NCBI GenBank assembly: GCA_964550915.1
Contig: CAZKBY010000094.1
Coordinates: 1 to 9,883 of the forward strand
Direction of reading: 5' to 3'
From: JARYMI01 sp964550915
GTDB lineage: Bacteria > Acidobacteriota > Aminicenantia > Aminicenantales > UBA8522
DNA: 9,883 bases
The translations under genes were made by a program, and so were the position numbers. Position 1 is the first letter of the stretch, and every line of letters starts with the position of its first letter. Of this stretch, positions 6,042-9,883 are shown piece after piece. Under the pieces are notes generated by a model. That model was not told the origin of the DNA and did not search any database. It saw nothing but the letters and a program-made list of their open reading frames with translations.

Positions 6042-8633
6042 CTATTTTTTTATGCCTTTTTCCCAGAGGGCCTCGCAGAGGCTTCCCATCGCCCAGTTGA
6101 GCGTTGCTTTGATAATGACATTCGTCCAGTTTGTTTCAATATCGAGAAACGCCTCGGCCACGTCGGAGGCCTTACTGCAGATCATATTCCAGATGCACTC
6201 GATGACGAGCTCGTCATGTTGCGGCCGGTTCCCCCGCAGGGGAGCCGTGATGGCAGCGCCCAGACACCTTCCGAGCGCTCCGTAGTACTCGAGCATTCCT
6301 TTCAATTGAAGGACAATCTCGACTTTCTCGGCATATTCAGTCATGGCCTGGCCAGCGCCTTTTTCTCCGACTCCGAGAAAATTCCCCGTCTCCGGGTTCA
6401 GACGCCACCAGGCGAACCGGGGCTTTCCGGCCACTGGGATTTCTTTTTCCGGCACGAGGATATCAAAGCCGCGGCCGATTTCCTGCTCGAGACGAGCCCG
6501 AGCGTCGGCCGATACCTGAACGCGTTTCCAGTTAGGATCATCGGGCCCCTGGATGAAAAGCCAGTTTATGCCCTGTGTCCTTGACTGCTTGAAAAGAACA
6601 GCGGTGTTTTCGACTCTTCCGCTCTCTCCCATCTCCTGGGCTTCGACCAGGGTGTCGAGGATTCCCTGCTCGACATGGACCGAGAAGGGATGAACGCTTG
6701 TTTTTCTGGCCGGGCTGATGTCGTTGGCGATGATATCGATGCTTTCTGTTGTTATGAGTTCCCCCAGGTCATTCTCTGTCAGGCTCGAGCGGCGTGCCAG
6801 GAGGTTTGGCGTGGACAGGAAGATTTCATTTCGATAAGGGCTGAGCTTGAGCCGTTTCAGAGCAACGCTTGAGAGTTTCGCTGACATGGGTTTTATCTTG
6901 GTCATTTCCAAGAATAACTCTTGAGGGTCCCAACGCCCGTAGTTTTCGACAAGGTTCAGATAGACTTCTCTGTTGAGAAGCACGTAGCTGGCTGTCCGCT
7001 CTTCGATAAATTCCGGTGACAGCTCGCAGACAAGCGGTAGGACCTCGGTTTCGTCTAGAATCTTTAAGGCCCGGTCCATCCGGTGCTTTTCTGTCAGCTT
7101 CCAGGCGCGAAAGTTTTTCGTCTGCCTGGCCGCTGGTCCGATAAGGTCAAAGACCTCTCTTTTGTGGATCTGAACGGGCCGGCCCGGTGAGCGGATCTCA
7201 AATTCCAGCCATTCGGCCGTAAGAAAGGCCTTTTCGTCTGACTTCGCCGCTTTTTCTTTTTCCTTCTCCTTAGCCTCTTTCTCCTCTTCTTTGCCAGCCA
7301 GGCCTCCAAACAGGTCGCCGATGCCCCCGGCCTTGCCTTTTTTCCGGCCGGGTTTCTGGCTGGGCTCATTGCTTATGTTACCCTGGGCCGTAACGTACGA
7401 TTTTTCGGCCGCTTCTCCGTCAATTTCCAGCACGGCCTGCCACTCGGCCTGTTTGGCCACGGCGTCTTTAAGAAAGAGCAGGGGATTTTGAGCGGCCAAG
7501 AAGTCTCCGTCCGAAGGCCAGTTCAAAGGAAGATGCCGCACAACCATTCGCTGTCCCAGCGTTTTCGAAGGAATGAGCACGTGCTCGAGGACAGGCTTTT
7601 CCTTAAGCTCGCCGGCCTCAAACTGCTCGGCGATTATTCTGATCTTGATGCTATGGAAAAGGTCTTCTTCGAGGTCTTCGGGATTGAATGTCTCCTCGGG
7701 TTCGCCAAAAAATTGGCCAGGGTTAGCGCCGGGCGAAGCCGGGTCAAAGTCAACCCAGTCATCACCCTTTTCCCACTGGACCCACCAGTGGTCTCTCAAG
7801 TTTTCCGCCGCCTCGCTTTGTTTCTCTCCCTGTCTATTCATCGCCTTTTTGTTCAGAAGGGCGATGATGTCCGCGGCCATTTCTTTGTGCTCTGACTTAA
7901 TCTGCCGAATTCTGTTCTCTTGTTCTGTCTGGGCCCTGGAAATCATCTCGACGAGGTTCTTTCGGTCAAGCCCGTGGTTCTGGACATAAAAAGCGAGCAG
8001 GTCATCCTGATTTCGAAGCGTTGACGGAGGAAGCGACGAAGTCCCGCTTCCCGGTTTTGATTCTGTTCTTTTCAGGATGGTCATGGCCTCATCTTCCGAA
8101 AGATGACGCCTGGCGAGCCTCGCCTCATGACCGGCCAGCCGCAGGAGCTCGCAGAGGAGGAGTGCCCGGTCAAGGCTGTTGCCCCTGCGGTCCATCAGGA
8201 CACCCACCGGCCCGCGCAGACTTCCCTGGTAGGGGATAAGATTGGTCTCGTCGCGGACCCATTCGAAGAGCTTGATGGCATCGCTTCCGGCCTTCTGGGC
8301 GACGGCCTCAGGATCAAACGTCTCCCGCGGAATCCTCTGAACTGCGTCCTCTAAGGCGCCAAACGCATTTTCCATCCTCCTGACCGCAAGCTCGGCGTCG
8401 GCCGTGACGACTTCCCCATTCTGTCCGGTCGGCTTCTCCAATTCCCCGGGTTCTGGGGAGCTGGCGTTCTCGGAGGCAACCTCCTTTTCATTTATCTCGG
8501 CCGTATGAGCGGTGCTCTCCGCCTTTTTTCCCTTGGCGCAAGAAAGAGGGCCCGAAAAGAGCAGGATCAAAAGGAAGAGGATGAAGACAGCCGATGAAAA
8601 TCGCTGATGTTTTTGTCTTCGATTAAAAGCCAT
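6042..8633 (-). CDS. Probable lipoprotein with transglutaminase-like core, catalytic Cys replaced by Ser
   Basis: The product has 863 residues. A basic start and hydrophobic core (~15-30) end at GPLSC, with C32 a probable lipidation site; Pro at -3 is unusual for a lipobox, so a plain signal peptide is possible. A Ser/Glu/Lys-rich linker follows. Residues ~115-175 (LFEWVRDETN, then RRGNSLDRALLLCELLRLAGHEAR) match the first half of a transglutaminase-like fold, and DHWWVQWEKGDDWVDFDPA (281-299) matches the strand pair holding His (H282) and Asp (D295 or D297). The nucleophile position after GN is Ser153 where active relatives have Cys. About 128 residues, partly a likely coiled coil (~228-275), separate Ser153 from His282. 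Residues ~447-468 are a Lys/Glu-rich hinge. A distal region (~640-770) contains WWRLNPETGNFLGVGEKGAGQ, which I recall from large transglutaminase-type exported proteins. The start is supported by AGGAG (8641-8645). It lies 28 bases after one gene and 49 before the next. Function is unknown; a binding or scaffold role is more likely than crosslinking. Confidence 0.9.
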   Translation of the reverse strand: MAFNRRQKHQRFSSAVFILFLLILLFSGPLSCAKGKKAESTAHTAEINEKEVASENASSPEPGELEKPTGQNGEVVTADAELAVRRMENAFGALEDAVQRIPRETFDPEAVAQKAGSDAIKLFEWVRDETNLIPYQGSLRGPVGVLMDRRGNSLDRALLLCELLRLAGHEARLARRHLSEDEAMTILKRTESKPGSGTSSLPPSTLRNQDDLLAFYVQNHGLDRKNLVEMISRAQTEQENRIRQIKSEHKEMAADIIALLNKKAMNRQGEKQSEAAENLRDHWWVQWEKGDDWVDFDPASPGANPGQFFGEPEETFNPEDLEEDLFHSIKIRIIAEQFEAGELKEKPVLEHVLIPSKTLGQRMVVRHLPLNWPSDGDFLAAQNPLLFLKDAVAKQAEWQAVLEIDGEAAEKSYVTAQGNISNEPSQKPGRKKGKAGGIGDLFGGLAGKEEEKEAKEKEKEKAAKSDEKAFLTAEWLEFEIRSPGRPVQIHKREVFDLIGPAARQTKNFRAWKLTEKHRMDRALKILDETEVLPLVCELSPEFIEERTASYVLLNREVYLNLVENYGRWDPQELFLEMTKIKPMSAKLSSVALKRLKLSPYRNEIFLSTPNLLARRSSLTENDLGELITTESIDIIANDISPARKTSVHPFSVHVEQGILDTLVEAQEMGESGRVENTAVLFKQSRTQGINWLFIQGPDDPNWKRVQVSADARARLEQEIGRGFDILVPEKEIPVAGKPRFAWWRLNPETGNFLGVGEKGAGQAMTEYAEKVEIVLQLKGMLEYYGALGRCLGAAITAPLRGNRPQHDELVIECIWNMICSKASDVAEAFLDIETNWTNVIIKATLNWAMGSLCEALWEKGIKK

Positions 8634-8640
8634 TTTCTCT

Positions 8641-8645
8641 CTCCT
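8641..8645 (-). promoter_or_regulatory. Shine-Dalgarno AGGAG of the transglutaminase-like gene
   Basis: On the minus strand, AAGGAGAG precedes the ATG (8633-8631), with AGGAG seven bases away. It lies in the 28-base gap after the upstream gene and supports the chosen start and operon organisation. Confidence 0.65.
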
Positions 8646-8661
8646 TTTTCCGCAAATTGCT

Positions 8662-9883
8662 TTAGGACTTGATAACTCTACTTAAGTCAAAGTTCCTTTC
8701 GCTCTCATAGCCGCGGTAGTACAGAGTCTCGGGCGTTTCGTCGGTTTCATAAGCGAGCTCGAAGCGGACAAACGTCTGGGGAGGGACGATAAAGGGAGAG
8801 GGCGGCCGGTGGAAACGAGCCGATGTGGCCTCTTCGTCGAAATAAACATCCTCTCCGCCAGCCTTCAGGATGAACTGAGCCTCTGTCTGGATTTCAACGC
8901 CGCTTTTCACCAGTGCCCGGATTCCCAGGTCTAAAATGATATGGCCTTTTTCCCGGCGGGCACCGAAGAGCATAATTTCCATCGTCTTTCCGTCCTGGTG
9001 GATGGCCGTGGGCTTGGTCGAGGGAGAAGAGACGGGCGCCGCGGTCAGGGCCAGGGAGTAGACTCGATTCTGGACGCGCATCCCCAGGCTGAGCTCCTTT
9101 TCGGCTGCCGGGACGAGGAACGCGACCTCCTGGGTTTGATAAAAGTCAGGAGTGAACCGAATGTAGCCCTCCTCTGTCGTCGAGCCGCCCGAGCTGTAAT
9201 AAAAATGCCCCTCTTTTGTCGCCACCCAGATGTATTCCTGGGGTTCCACCTGGACAATGTTTTTTTCTGCGCCGCTCGAAGAGAGGCTCTTTCCGGTGAG
9301 TTTGACCACAGCGTAGCGCCACCCTTCTGGCGCTTCCTCTTCGTTGTAGTCTGCCCGAAAGTCGATCGCCGTGGCCGTCAGCTCTAAGAAACTGTCCTTG
9401 AACTCGCCGAGCGCCCTGGACTTGGCCGCTCTGGCGCCGGCGGCGAGCTTGAGATCGCCCTTTAGGGGGATCAGGATATGGCCGTAAGAATAGTCGAAAA
9501 ACTGAAAGGCGATGTTCCGGGAGTTTTCCGGGACGATGTAGACAAACTTCACCCTTTTCATGTCCCCCTGCTTGAGGAGAGAGAATTCTTTCTTGAGCCC
9601 TATGCCTCCCGGGACCGATTCTGTCAGCTTGTCAAGCGGATAAGTCTCGCCCTCGGCCAGGATGTAGGCGTGGTCGAAGAAATTAGGAACAAGATAGGCC
9701 ACATCGGCATCGACGTATTCTTCTTTTTCTTCCTTTTTCTTGCCTTCCAGAAGCCTTCCCACGCCCATCGTCCGGTCCTGCTTGCCCTCAAGCTTGCTTT
9801 TCTCGATCTTTTGCTTGGGATGGATGTTTGTCCATTCGGTCTCAAGGACAAAGAAGGCTTTTCCGGTCGGCGCGGTCTGGGAG
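8662..9883 (-). CDS. Beta-sandwich repeat protein of unknown function (5' end outside window)
   Basis: The frame stays open from the TAA at 8664-8662 to the right edge, giving at least 406 residues. The ATG at 9768 is internal, because the 38 codons before it encode convincing protein (TGKAFFVLETEWTNIHP...) that forms the first strands of the first domain. Three similar units can be seen, numbered from the first complete codon at the right edge: ~1-141, ~166-280 and ~299-401. Each is rich in alternating hydrophobic/polar strands. The first two end with a 'V.F.(V/I)VP' strand (VKFVYIVPEN; EVAFLVPAAE), a turn and a last strand (YGHILIPL; VYSLAL). The layout resembles DUF4352/TRF2-like Ig-fold domains of bacterial lipoproteins, from memory. 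A Lys/Glu-rich loop (GKKKEEKEE) lies in unit 1. There are no Cys residues and no catalytic motif in the visible part. It is the first visible gene of the operon. The signal peptide, if any, is outside the window. Ligand and function are unknown. Confidence 0.85.
   Translation of the reverse strand, partial: SQTAPTGKAFFVLETEWTNIHPKQKIEKSKLEGKQDRTMGVGRLLEGKKKEEKEEYVDADVAYLVPNFFDHAYILAEGETYPLDKLTESVPGGIGLKKEFSLLKQGDMKRVKFVYIVPENSRNIAFQFFDYSYGHILIPLKGDLKLAAGARAAKSRALGEFKDSFLELTATAIDFRADYNEEEAPEGWRYAVVKLTGKSLSSSGAEKNIVQVEPQEYIWVATKEGHFYYSSGGSTTEEGYIRFTPDFYQTQEVAFLVPAAEKELSLGMRVQNRVYSLALTAAPVSSPSTKPTAIHQDGKTMEIMLFGARREKGHIILDLGIRALVKSGVEIQTEAQFILKAGGEDVYFDEEATSARFHRPPSPFIVPPQTFVRFELAYETDETPETLYYRGYESERNFDLSRVIKS

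Noticed and set aside
7250..7310. Simple-sequence tract encoding Lys/Glu repeats as a possible recombination or frameshift site
   Set aside because: The frame is continuous on both sides, and a charged flexible linker between domains is an ordinary explanation.
9766..9768. ATG at 9768 as the real start of the beta-sandwich repeat gene
   Set aside because: No Shine-Dalgarno sequence precedes it, and the upstream 38 codons stay open and encode strand-like protein that completes the first unit.

Overview
The window reads as chromosomal DNA of a moderately GC-rich bacterium, most likely one with a Gram-negative envelope. It carries a bacterial-type GlnRS, a probable lipoprotein, and secreted proteins of types that I associate from memory with Acidobacteriota, Aminicenantota and Planctomycetota-like lineages. 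The phylum is an inference from gene style and was not tested. No tRNA, rRNA, CRISPR array, integrase or transposase gene is visible.

Left part, + strand. Positions 3-452 hold the C-terminal end of a protein with a cohesin-like beta-sandwich, cut by the window edge. About 200 bases without a gene follow. They contain short direct repeats that look like the remnant of a REP/MITE-type element, a 7-bp inverted repeat, and a good sigma70-like promoter very close to the next start codon. Then come gltX (656-1939, glutamyl-tRNA synthetase) and glnS (1936-3633, glutaminyl-tRNA synthetase), which overlap by ATGA and are presumably translationally coupled. Together they charge tRNA-Glu and tRNA-Gln. 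The GluRS is short because the stretch that normally follows the GKAY motif, including the Cys-x-Cys zinc/SWIM-like region, is cleanly absent.

Right part, - strand, convergent with glnS across a 76-base AT-rich gap. Three genes lie head to tail with gaps of 28 and 49 bases and good Shine-Dalgarno sequences, so they look like one operon transcribed from beyond the right edge. In transcription order they are: (1) a 5'-truncated protein of three tandem beta-sandwich-like units (8662-9883); (2) an 863-aa probable lipoprotein with a transglutaminase-like core whose catalytic Cys position is Ser (6042-8633); (3) a 760-aa secreted protein joining a PPC-like domain, a squalene-cyclase/prenyltransferase-type alpha/alpha toroid, a vWA domain with an intact MIDAS and a C-terminal beta domain (3710-5992). 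All three appear to act outside the cytoplasm. Their shared operon and adhesion or scaffold-like domains suggest an envelope or surface assembly that I cannot match to a described system. This is the most interesting part of the window.
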